A stretch of DNA of 64,000 nt, taken from positions 77,429,126 through 77,493,125 of the forward strand of contig OZ005649.1 of NCBI GenBank assembly GCA_963930645.1, written 5' to 3'. A model generated the notes under the pieces. The model saw only the letters and a list, made by a program, of their open reading frames with translations. It had not been told where the DNA came from and did not search any database. The position numbers and the translations under genes are program-made. The stretch comes from Salticus scenicus (lineage: Eukaryota; Arthropoda; Arachnida; Araneae; Salticidae). Numbering within the stretch: position 1 is the first letter of the stretch; each line of letters begins with the position of its first letter. Below are positions 28,405 through 40,002 of this stretch, piece after piece.

Positions 28405-28433
28405 AAGGTTGGTTGATTGGTTGATTGACTCGG
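28107..28433. promoter_or_regulatory. Orphan third copy of the gene B 5' region with palindrome no. 20
   Basis: Runs parallel to right-arm 20490-20810: ATATAGTCAATCTGAAGG, two CATAACTCATTT repeats, the GCATTGCTGGACAATGATAG initiator segment on the minus strand, TATATAT, then the A(n)T(n) palindrome with CAACCAACCTTG arms. Homology stops at the TATA box, so the gene itself is missing. Single-base differences show it is diverged from both arms. Confidence 0.7.
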
Positions 28434-28443
28434 ATTCATTCTT

Positions 28444-28480
28444 TATAAATAGCTGTACTCAAACCTTCATTCCTTCATTC
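28444..28480 (+). promoter_or_regulatory. Orphan promoter at right edge of the element
   Basis: TATAAATA at 28444 with two TCATTC copies (A at 28469 and 28477). No ORF follows. Confidence 0.5.
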
Positions 28481-28639
28481 TGTCTGAATCTCTTCTAGCA
28501 TCAACCTTCTACTAAAACACTCCTAACATTAAGATACTTTAGCATTATTGGTTGATTGGTTAATGTCTTTAAATCTGAGATAGAAATTTACAATATTGAA
28601 TAAGGGCATTTTTTAAATGAATGCTGTACCAATATTGAA

Positions 28640-28915
28640 TATATTTTTTTAACGATTCGATAAACAAATAATATTTTTTTAACGATTCGATAAACAAATA
28701 ATATTTTTTTAACGATTCGATAAACAAATAATATATTTTTTTTTAACGATTCGATAAACAAATAAAATATTTAAATAATAAATATTTTATTATTAAAATA
28801 AAATATTTAAATAATAAATATTTTATTATTAAAATAAAATATTTAAATAATAAATATTTTATTATTAAAATAAAATATTTAAATAATATATTTAAATTCT
28901 AAATATTTATTATTC
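28640..28915. repeat. Two tandem arrays at the element border
   Basis: First, about four copies of AACGATTCGATAAACAAATA plus AT-rich DNA (about 28650-28760). Then three copies of a 43-44 bp AAAATATTTAAATAATAAAT unit (about 28764-28890). The last element-like sequence I can recognise ends near here. Confidence 0.7.
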
Positions 28916-29216
28916 GAACCGAACGTGAACAATTCTGACGGGGTGGAGTTGCTCGAAGAATACTTCTGGCGACTGTACGTAAAAACTGATTTGGCAAAGT
29001 AACCTAGACGAGCTTTTCTTCTTCTTCTTCTCTCTCTTTTTTTTTTTTTTTACTTACTCCCACACTGTGCTTATGAAGATGTGCAAAAACAACGACGTAA
29101 AAATAACTGTTTTTCATATGAGCATGTTATTCTTGTCTTCTTAAAACTTTTATACGTGCATCGTACGAGAACTTCAGTTGTGGACCCATGACGACGACCC
29201 GCTGCTGACTTCCCAG
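28916..29216. other. Likely junction zone between virus-like and host-like DNA
   Basis: Unique sequence, higher GC, unlike either side. No gene or terminal repeat seen. A short direct similarity (CATGACGACGACCC vs CATGGTGACGACCC) links 29188 with 44543, next to the ends of two related MITEs. Confidence 0.35.
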
Positions 29217-29985
29217 GTAGCACAAAAATATTGGCCAATATCCTGCTAATATTGGCCAATATTTTGAATACCTCTGAATGTCAAACACCGAATTTATGAT
29301 ATCTGCTGATATTCACAAATGTAATTCAGAATTATTATTTAAAAAAAGCAATTAACTAAGTTTTTTATATTACTTATAACTTTTTCATGTAGAAATAAGT
29401 ATATTAAAGTATTTAATTTTAGAAGTTTGTCCCTTTTTAAGAAATATAATATTTCTCATCTTCATTTTAAATGTCAGATTTACATTGGCCAATGTAGTAA
29501 AAATTATATCATTTGTACGATATTCAGCAATATTTGTTGACATTCGTTGAAACAATATCACTTTGCTGACATCTAGAGATATCTCTTGATATTGTTGAAA
29601 ATGATATCATTTTCAGATATTCAGAAATATTTCTTGATATTCGTAGAACAATATTTTCTTATATCTTGAGAATTCTCAAGATATAAAAAAATTATATCTT
29701 ATTAGTATAGTTTATTAGTATATGATATTAATAAGTCACGTCAGTATTATGTCATATGCACGTCATTTACTTTATATCGTTTTATAAAGAGATATATCTC
29801 TTCTTACTTCTAAATAAAATGTTGTATGTAATGAAAACAACTTTGTTAAATGCTTTATGTTTCAATAATAATTGCGAATTACATCTGTGAATATCAATAG
29901 ATATTGTAAATTCGAAGTTTGACATTCAGCGGCATTCAAAATATTGGCCGATGTTCATAGGATATTGACCAACATTTTTATGTAA
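29217..29985. mobile_element. MITE with long ATATTGGCC terminal inverted repeats
   Basis: The left end GTAGCACAAAAATATTGGCC... continues to TGAATGTCAAAC. The right end is its inverted, diverged counterpart (GTTTGACATTCAG... to AACATTTTTATGTAAC), giving about 80 bp arms. The interior has satellite-like AGATATTCAGAAATATT repeats. No coding capacity. Target duplication not identified. Confidence 0.65.
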
Positions 29986-29989
29986 CACT

Positions 29990-32682
29990 CTCAGAAAAAA
30001 ACTCTCATTTTTGACGATTCAGCAATCCTCGAGCTCTGTTTCGTTAATTTTGACAATAATAATTTCGTCAAAAGATCGAGAGAAATTTGACGAAATGCGG
30101 ACACTCAAAAATATGATGAAGATTTCCCGTGCTTCTCAATTGGCAACGGCAACGCGAACGCATCTCAGGCCTCAGCTCAAACACAAGTTGTTGTATGTGG
30201 ATGGTTTGTAGCGCTGAGGTAATATATCTTATTAAAAGCTTTGTAAAATAAAAGGTTTGTATTTAATAACATTTATATCTATATTTTGTAATTTATGTTG
30301 TATTTTCTAATAATATTCGTTTATTTTTGATAATCAATCGGTTTCATTAGCTCTATATATAGGCCTAATAAAACCGATGCTAATACTTCAAAACGTAGTG
30401 AAGGAGTCAGTTTTAATCATAGAAATCAATCTTTTAAATATTAAGTGCTTAATTTGTTTGTTTGGTTTAAACCTATTGCTTAGTATAGAAAAGTCAAAAT
30501 AATTTTTTTTTATAATCAGTCAGTTGTTTCCTGTGGTAAAATTTGTATGTTTATTAATCAAAGCAGCAAACTTGTCACGTTGTTTATTGCAGAATGTATA
30601 AAGTTAAATGTTTTGATAATTGTTTTAATTTATAAAAGCATAGGCACCAAAAGGTTTAGTTCTTCAAATTCTAAAATAGTGAAGGAATTTTCAAATAACT
30701 TTCTTTAATGCAACACTTTGAAATAGTCGGTAGATATTTGTATGCTCAACTAATATTATCACTAGGTCGCCACACAATTACTATCGAAAAAATTTCATCG
30801 AACGAAAACAAAACAAAAAATTCTTTAAATTTTAATTTGTAATTATAACTTGCTTTATATTTATAAATCAACATGTAACCGTATGAATAAAATCGTTTTA
30901 TTATTAAGTTATAAATTTGCAGAATTCTTCATTATGTAAGAATAGCATGCATAGACATATTTTGTATGTTTATAATTAATATTTATGAAATTCTAAAATT
31001 TCAAAGTGTTATTTATGAAATATTAATTATGAATTTTGACATATAAACTTATAAGCTAATAACTATAAACTTATAAGCTAAGTGTTAAAAACACAGGAAT
31101 AAAGCAAAACATAACATACACAGTAAATTAACGAGTTCAAAAATAATTATATTAATCTATATTTATTACACTTTTCATTTATCAATAATTTTGTAGCTAT
31201 TTATTATTTATTATTATTATTGATTGTATAAATAGGTATGCGCTGTTTACAGCTTGAACTAAAAAAAAAAAAAAAAAAATCTGTACTAGTAAATATTAAA
31301 TAATTTATACATTTCCAGAAGGAATTTATATTTCTCTTGCCTCTTGTTAATTATGAGAATTTAAGAAGCTTAATTACATATTAATTATAAATTAATTGCT
31401 GAATAATATAAAAATATTACTTTTTTTGTAGGTAGATTCCTTATAGGAAATCTACCTATTGCAATGGTTCTCATGATACGACTTCTGAAAAATTTCTTCA
31501 AATCTTCACCAATCATGACCCCTAGAACCCAAAACCACCCTCCGTTCAAAAGTTTATATATATATATATATAGAGAGAGAGAGGGGGGGGGGGGGGTATA
31601 TATATATATGTATGTATAATGCTTTTTTTCATGTTAAGTTGTGAACATGATAACTGGAGTAATTTTTATTTAAATTTAACCAGCTCGGGATATGTTGTCT
31701 GGACAGTAAAAATCGCAGTCAAGTTCGTAGATGGGGTGTCCAGCTCAAAGGGGGTGGAAATGTTCTTTTGCCCATAATTTCTTTAATATTGAAAAAAGGA
31801 AAATACTTCAAATCAGGCGAATTGCCGCCTTACCCTAAAGAACAATTTTTGTATTTAAACTTTTTCGATAACTTCAGTTGCTTAAAAGTTAAAAAGTGAT
31901 TTTTCGTCAATTGTGATGAAGCTGACTTTTTCTATAGCTTTAATTGCTTAAATTTATAATCTGATGCTTACGTCACGTGCAAACGATAATAGAAAAGATA
32001 GGTGAAAATATAAAAACCATGGTAATATAGCTTTAATTAATTATTTAAAAATATAAAATTAAAACAATACATTAGTCTTGGTAAAAATATCGATTGTGGT
32101 GAATAGTTTAGAATGCCAGTTTACGCAAGAATTTTAAATTTACGATTGAAATTGAGAGTTACAGCTTCCTTTGACTTTTTATCTGGTGGAAACAAAATAA
32201 AAAGATAGGGGACTGTGAAGAGGTATGAGGTTTTTGAGTGGGAAGAAAATATAATGACACCAAAGCTGCCATTTTTCATAACCAAGCTCGCCAAATTTTG
32301 TCATCAAAGAACTTATTTCATCACCAAGTCAAACATTTCATTGTCAACTATCAAATTTTGCCCCCAAATCACAAATTTCATTGCTAAGTCGCAAGTTTTG
32401 TAACTAAATTGTATATCTTTATGGTTTCTATTTGTTGAATGATTATGAGCTTGGATTTTTAAAAATTGAAACATTTACTGACCAATAAAACTAGCCTAAA
32501 ATTGTAGAATGAATAGTAGTAGTTGATATTTAAATTTCTTAAAAACAGAATAGCGACGTAAATAATGCAATGTGGGGGAACAAAGCCACATTGGCTAAGT
32601 ATGTGTTAATGCATATGTAATATTTCTTTACTTTTGTAACATTAACGGAAAAGGAATCTACCTTTGCCTTTAAGCTTGCCAA

Positions 32683-32729
<47 letters not shown>

Positions 32730-33655
32730 GCACATGAAAATTAATACTTCATAATGAATTTTTAAAAGCCTAAAGTTTTGTTTTATATTAATCAAAACAT
32801 TATTATAGTCTTTCTCAAAAAATTTTAATCTGTTTACTTTTTTTTTAAAACATACTTATAAATGATATCTTATTAAAAACAACTAAATTTTTAAAGTACC
32901 ACATAACTAAATTTAACATATACTATATTAACTGTTTAACGTTCATTGCTTTCGCAGCGAAATCAAACATTTGGCATAATTTAAGAATTTTTATGCAGCA
33001 GTTTTTTTAACATTCCCCCCCCCCCCTAGTTTAATGAGATTTTAAACTTTTGTTTCTTTTCTGTCAGTAAATATCAGCACTATTCCAAAATTTAACAAGT
33101 AATGCTACAAAGGAAGCTAAATGCATAAGTCATTCGAAATTTCTTTGAGTGTGCAAGTGCGAATTGCTGGTTTGATGATGCACTCATGTCTAGTTTTTTT
33201 CATTTAATTAAGAGCTGGACTATTAGTTTCACCTGAAACAACTTTTACGATATTTTGTAGTTGATAATGTTTACTTACAAAGAGTTTTATTAATTAAATT
33301 AAATATTATTTGAATTTAATAAGGTTAACTTTTAGATATTTTAAACCAAAAATTTCTCAAAAAGGAGCAATGCTAATTTTTTATTTTTTAAATATTAGCT
33401 ATGCGTCTAAAAACCAATTTTAAAATTAGTTTAGTAATTTTTACACTAAATTAAGTATTGAACGTTAAAGGGTTAAGCATATATATTATATATAAAGTAA
33501 AAATTCTGTCAAAGATGGAATTTAGTTTAGTATGGAGGACTATTAAATTCAATTTGTAAAATTTTTATTTTTAATTTTTACTTTATTTTTTTATCTCATT
33601 TTTGTATCATAAAACTGGGCCATGTACTTTGTTAAATGACTGAAATGAATTTAAA
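29990..33655. other. Host intergenic DNA, no gene supported
   Basis: AT-rich. It includes a short palindrome GGTAGATTCC...GGAAATCTACC (31431-31460), a compound (TA)n(GA)n(G)n(TA)n microsatellite at 31556-31620, and poly(T)/poly(A) tracts. Open frames here (66, 62, 64 codons) show no recognisable content. Confidence 0.5.
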
Positions 33656-33812
33656 TGAAGTATCGCCACCTATATTTCATACTTTAGCTAATTTTAAAAA
33701 ATTGAATTATTGTGTCGAAAAACTGTTTGCACCCCTGGGTTCAAAAATCGTCCCTTTCATTTGGTACTGAATTCGTAACGATAGGACTGATATTTTAAAT
33801 TTATTCTTGTGT
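33656..33812 (-). mobile_element. Helitron-related module, inverted fragment
   Basis: Reverse-complement relative of a roughly 130-bp module present twice in each Helitron at 50-58 kb (ACCAAATGAAAG..., AACAGTTTTTCGA..., AAAGTATGAAA). Probably a diverged Helitron fragment. Confidence 0.55.
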
Positions 33813-33881
33813 TACACGAAACTGGTCTACAAAAACTGGCGTTGTTTTTACCCAAATTGAAACTAATAGTCCTCCTTGTCC

Positions 33882-36493
33882 CAGTATTTCCGCTATGGTA
33901 GCATTTTTCGCAAAATGCTAAAAGACTTATCCAAAATGCGAAAATGAAATAACATGTTTTCGCTTTTTTGCTAAAGCATCTTACTAAACAAAACACATAC
34001 ACACAAAAAAAAAAATCTTTGGCGAAAATATTATAATGAATCTTTTATGGGAAAAAAAAAAAAAAATCTCAACATTGATCAAGAAAAATCCATTGGTTCA
34101 TGCATATAAGGAAAATCAAATGCTGAACTACGCATAAGAATCGCATACAGGAAATCAATTTGTAAATAAACATGAGGCATGTGTAAAGTGGTCTAATATG
34201 AAAGAAAGAAAAATTATAAATTGTAAACCAAAAAGCTTTAAATAGTAACAGGGTTGGGTTTTTGCCGGCAAAAATGCATTTTTGCCAGGACAGCGGCAAA
34301 AAGTGGAAAAAACCAGGCAAAAATTGAAAAAATTGGCAAAAATGGAAAAAATTAGGAAAAGTGGAAAAATAAAATTAGAACAACACAATCCCTTTCAATT
34401 TTCACCCTTTATACTCTGGCACCTCAATGAAAAATTGTTTAAGGATTTTTTAATTTAAAAAGTAATTATAATTAATTAATAAATAATAATATATAACCAG
34501 TGTCTGACAAATTCAGGGTGTCAGGATTCCAGGGGTGATTGTGACTCAAAAATAAAAACCCTGAAAATTAGAGCCTCAAATTAAAAAACACCCAAAATAT
34601 CACATAATACTCAAACTGATTAGGCCAGAAGCCCTCAATCCTTTTACATTTCATTTACATGTCACCTGGATAACAAATGAACAACCAATGAAAGCAAAAA
34701 ATAACTTTATAGGAAATATGAAAATACAGATGGGTTGAGTAAAAACCCTGAAATCAGGGGTAAACCCTGAACACAAACACCCTTGCGGAGGGTGACTATA
34801 AATATCCATTGGTGACCAGTTACGGCAGACTGACAAAAAAAAAAAAAAAAAAATTCATGCATTTACAATATTTTTTTATGTATATTTTTGTTTTTTCTCC
34901 CACCTTCTTGTCTTGGTATAAAAGATGACATTGCTGATGTATTGAATGAATAATATGAGTCTAATGTTTTCTGAAAATTTTAACAATTATTTCTGTTTTT
35001 GAAAGATGTTTTTCCATGAAAGATAAATTCCCATATTTGATAAATCTTCTTACTACTATACTGGTACTTTCTATGTCAACATCTTTGTGTTAAACAAGAT
35101 TCAAGCATCATAAACACTATCTAAAGCAAACTATGTTCGAATTTAGAACGAGAATGTTTAAAAGTATGATATTTTTAAAATGGATTCTCTTTAAAGGAAT
35201 TCTGTCCTGAAAAATTGATAGACAAATAGTATTTTAAAGCCAAAACTTAAACACTCTCAATATATTTGATGATTATATTAAAGGTAAAAATAATATTTAT
35301 TTCTGTGGATTTTTTTTTTTTTTCCCCGAATAGTTTGTTTTTATCTTTATAAATAAAAAAATAGTTATTTTCTTAAAATTTTCCTTAGTTCACAATTCAA
35401 CTGAATAGTTCATTTATTCAATGTAAAATAATATGTGAATGACCTGTATTAATTATGCAATTATGAAATATTATTAAGTTTTGCTGTGAGTATTGTCATA
35501 GAAATAATTCGCTATTTCTGGCTCCTAAGATATTGAAACTTTGTCCGTCCCTGAACATAACCATAAAAATAAAACTACAAAATTATATTTTTATTTTATT
35601 GAAGTAAAAAAATCTTAAGTAAGACATATTCAGAGAGAGAGAGTTTACTTGCAATTTACATTTCAGTTCCAAAAAATGCATGGTCAGTGACTGACTGGCA
35701 AATTTTAGAACAGCTGAGTGTATAATTGACTCAATATTTGACTTTTCCCCACTGTAAACAAAAATATGTAATACATTGAAAAACACAAATATTATAGCAA
35801 TTAATTATTGAAGAATATTTTTTAGATAGGTAATTTAAATATTTTTAAAAATGAAAAAAATATGTTAATTGTTGATGTTAAAAATTTCATTTTAAAGAAA
35901 TTTTAGAATGCATTATTTTAATGATTTACATAAGAATCAGTTGATCAAGAGTGTAATTAAATCTCTGGTTTTGATTTGTTAAAATTATGATTTAAACACT
36001 AAAATCGTGTAATTAAAATCCTCAAAACCCAATTTCAAATACTGGTAATTTTTGCCACTGGCAAAAATTGTGGCAAAAACTATTTTTGCCGGGGCGGTTT
36101 TTTCTGCGGTTTTTACCATGTTTTTTTCCACTTCGGCAAAATTTGGCCAACCCTGAATAGTAATAAACAAATTTCACTTATATTATTTTTTTTTTTAATT
36201 TTTTTTTTTTTTTGTAAGTTATATTTTTATTTTCAGATACAGTATAAGTTATAAGCTTAATGTAGTTTTACATGCTATAGTGATAATTATATCTCCAGAA
36301 AAAGAATGTAAGTCGTATCTATGATGTTCACATTGCTTTAAAAAGTTTACAAGATAAAGTAATAATCTAAAAAGTTTAATATTTTTCATGTCTGCCAATA
36401 AATGCGTTAAAATATATGCTTGTACTGTATTCGAATTGATCTGGTTACAGTGGTAAGTACAATTATTAATTACTTTTTTGTTTTCCATTTCAG

Positions 36494-36527
<34 letters not shown>

Positions 36528-36736
36528 ACCCTCTGTGTGTAACTCTTTAAAGACCTCATAAAAAACTTTTAAGTTTAATTTAGAAATGAAAATCAAACAT
36601 ATCGAGGCGTTTAGAATAATGTTTAAACTAATATTCGTCGTTTTATACTGTTTCTGGCATTTTAGCATTTTGCTGAAGCTTTTTTTCTGATTTTAGCTTT
36701 TTTGCTAAAGAAAATTTTTACCCAGCTTAAACCCTG
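33882..36736. mobile_element. Non-autonomous hAT-type element (outer)
   Basis: Begins CAGTATTTCCGCTATGG and ends CCAGCTTAAACCCTG, flanked by a perfect 8-bp target duplication CCTTGTCC at 33874-33881 and 36737-36744. The termini are imperfect inverted repeats. An 8-bp duplication with CAG ends is the hAT hallmark. Excluding the nested element it is about 0.94 kb and has no transposase. Confidence 0.75.
34249..36155. mobile_element. Non-autonomous hAT-type element (nested)
   Basis: Starts CAGGGTTGGGTTTTTGCC and ends GGCCAACCCTG, with a perfect 8-bp duplication AATAGTAA at 34241-34248 and 36156-36163. It is 1907 bp, has subterminal GCAAAAA repeats in inverted orientation, and no transposase ORF. 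Because it sits inside the 33882 element it inserted later. Confidence 0.85.
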
Positions 36737-36744
36737 CCTTGTCC

Positions 36745-37562
36745 TAATACATTTCGTAGTAATATATGGAAGTATCATAGCATAGTGAGTTATAAAAAAG
36801 CTTCCTTTATTTTATTTATTTTTAATAGCGTTTCCATTAGCTTAAATAAATTAAAATAAAACATTAAATTATGAATATATAAATTCAAAATAATAAATAA
36901 TACAATCTAAATAAATTTTAGCTACATAATCAAATATTACATGTAAATATTTCTTTTTAATTTTATTTTTAATGCTTCTTTATATAGGTTTTCTTTTGCT
37001 ATATTTTTACCATGCCTTGGCCTCCTGTTTCAAAGCTACGAGAATGATGACTTGAATTTCAAATATTTTAATGTAAGTACTAAAGGATTTTTTTTTTCTT
37101 TAATGCCATTCAAGTTTTAATCTGTCTTTTAATCATATTATTTGTTTATTTTTATATTTCCCCTGCTTTTTATTTTTTTAATGGTGTATAAACTTGAATT
37201 TTTTTCCCTTATAAAATATGATTCTCTATTATGTACAGTGCTTGTGAAATGTGGTTGCCATTGGTGACCAATGTATTTTATTGTTTTATGAAAACTTGAA
37301 GTATTTTATGAAACTGTTTAATGAAAATTTAACTAACGTGAAGTTGCAGTCAGCTGTTGATCGTCACTGTTCATCAGATGCACACAAATAAATGATGGGG
37401 CCCCCTATTAAAATTTGTATTTTTATGTATTGTGCTCCTAGCAGATTTTTTTTTTTTAACTTTTTTCTGAATCTTTGTGCTTATCCTTTGAATTGTGTAA
37501 TGTGTATATACAAATTTTCACCTCAGTCTGCATATTGGTTATAGCTACAGAGTATTGTTATT
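36745..37562. other. Host intergenic DNA, nothing recognised
   Basis: AT-rich with homopolymer runs. Confidence 0.5.
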
Positions 37563-37567
37563 ATGCC

Positions 37568-37929
37568 CAGGGCCTGATTAGCCAAAAGGCTCAGGAAGCA
37601 CAAGCTTCCCCTCTAAAATCTAAGAGGGGGCCCCAAAATGACTAAAAACAGGTTCTTGGATTTTCTGTTTCATATGTTCACCTTCAGATTGAATTTTTTC
37701 TGAGAAAGGTCGCCTAAAGCAAGTTAAAAATATTCACTATTTGGGGAAAAATCTGTTATTTAGCCTCAAAAATCTGAATGTTCTTAATTAATCAGTTATA
37801 CGATTTCAATGTTGTGTGTAGAAACAACCCAGGTATATGAATGGGAAAAAAAAAAAAAAATCCGAAATGAAAGGGGGGCCCAGAAATGATACTGAGCTTC
37901 CCCTAGCTTCAAAGCTTAATCGGGCCTTG
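37568..37929. mobile_element. Short hAT-like MITE with 5-bp duplication
   Basis: Ends CAGGGCCTGATTAGC and GCTTAATCGGGCCTTG form inverted repeats with a second matching block (AAGCTTCCCCT). It is flanked by ATGCC on both sides (37563-37567 and 37930-37934). No 8-bp duplication is present. Confidence 0.65.
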
Positions 37930-37934
37930 ATGCC

Positions 37935-38912
37935 AAATTGAATTACAATCACCCGGTATGTAAACTAAAAAGTAGTGATCTTTAATCTGAAAAATTCTGT
38001 AATCTGCAAAAGACTTGGTCTGAAAAGTTGCAGATTTCACAAAGTCGACTATTCCAGAATGAGGCTTCAAGGAACGCAACCCAACACAACACCTGCTGCA
38101 TTGTCAAAAGCTGGCAATTTAACATATTTTAAAAGGTGTGCTAAATGCAATCATGTAAAAATTAGTCTTGTTACTTTTTCTCCAGAAAAAATCAGTTACG
38201 CACTTGCTTTTCAGGTATCACTTACCTATGGAAGCAAGTTTAGAAATAAGCGGTCATTTGGTGTATTTTGCGACCAGATTTTTCATTTTGATGCCTAGAA
38301 TTCTAATCTTAGGTGCCATATTTGTCGCCTGTTTTTTTTTTCCCCTTATCCAATGTAATAACTTTCCCGATCCCATGAGACAGTTCCATGTAAACAAGTC
38401 TATTTCATCGTATTCCTCAATCCTGTTACTGGAGTTATAGATGATTGGCTGTTAAAATAAAGTTCACAAAGACTTTTCAAAGCTATGCTCTCTTGACAAG
38501 TAGCTTGGCTGAGATTTCTAAATGAAACTGAATCTTTGTCTCTGAACTATATGTGAATATATGAAAAGTTCTAGAGTTTCTGTTAATTCTACCATTGAAT
38601 ACTTCCTAAGATAAAAAAAGTGGGTTCACTCAGTTGAACCTAATAAAAGCTGATGTAAGAAATTGTATCAGTTAACAATTTGTTGATGATCAAATCAAAC
38701 TGAGCCGATTCTTAATTGAAAGATTTCTGTCTAGAAGATGGTATTAAATTATGGTGAATGATGTAGCTTCTCGAGGGAAAATGAATTTGTGATTTTGAAA
38801 TATGTAAATATTGTCAGTGTAATTGTAGTTTTTACATAATCACTGTTATTTTTTTTTTATTTTTTTTTTATTTTTTTTTTTTTTGCTCTTTATTTTCTTC
38901 TTTTAAACATAT

Positions 38913-38964
<52 letters not shown>

Positions 38965-39967
38965 GTATGTTTAATACTGTCAATGTATTTATATTTTTTA
39001 TGCAATCTTGCATATTGCATATATTATTTACAAAGTAATGCCTTTATATATAATAGAAAAATACCATTTTAGCATGTATTCATCGAAAAAGATTGAAAAA
39101 AAAATCTAATGTCCAAATTTTATCTACTATTTTTGCAATTATTATTTAAATATATAGTTTTGAATGCATGTTTTCGAAAATTTATGACCAAGTTCCAGTT
39201 ATTGCTATACATGTTATATAAAATTTACAAATAAATATTTCTAAATTTTACTACTATAAATTAAAGTAAAAAAAGTTAAGTCCAATTTCATGAAAGTCTG
39301 TTTAGCTTAACTGGATAACAACACACATACACACCAAAAAAAAAAGTAATGTTCTGGATTTTTTTTTTTTTTTTTTTTTTCTTGTATTAAAATGTATGAG
39401 TTCAGATATGTAAAAGTGTTCACCCTTTTAGTCAAAAAAGCATTTAAAAACTATATATATAAATTTTTCAGCATGTATAAGCAGTACCTGGACACGAAAT
39501 TCTACGAAATAGTCACAAAATTTTGCATATAATTCAAAATATCTTATCTAAATTCCCCAGTTTTTTTCTCATGTTTTCTAACTCGGCTGTGTTTTATTCA
39601 TATGAATAAAATATCGTTTGACTGAGCGGAGTAATTTCATTAAAGCCAGAAACATATTATTTTTTTACCCAAATACTTTTTCCAGTCAGTCAGTTTTATC
39701 GCCTGCTATAGATAATTTTATAGTAATAATAAATTTTATTTCCTGGGGGAAAAGGGGGGGGGGATCATCAAAGGGGGGTATGAAAAGCTTAAAGTATACT
39801 GGGCACAAAAATTTGCTAGTCGGACCCTGTATATAAGTGTACTATAAGAGAGAAAAATCAAACCTTTTAAACATAATAACAAAGAAATTGACTAAACAAT
39901 TATTTACATATGCTGAACTGTTAAAAAAAATAAAAATGAAAAAGGCAAAAAATGTTTTTTCTAAAAT

Positions 39968-40002
<35 letters not shown>

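Noticed and set aside
7745..28433. CRISPR array suggested by regularly recurring palindromes
   Set aside because: Spacing is irregular (0.4-2 kb), there are no spacers of uniform length and no cas genes, and the DNA is eukaryotic in style.
30011..30211. 66-codon frame after the 29217 MITE
   Set aside because: No ATG at the start, no similarity recognised, and the first half is opposite to repeat-like sequence.
37975..38440. Overlapping ORFs of 107 and 90 codons
   Set aside because: No recognisable motif, two frames overlap, and no promoter or splice context that I can support.
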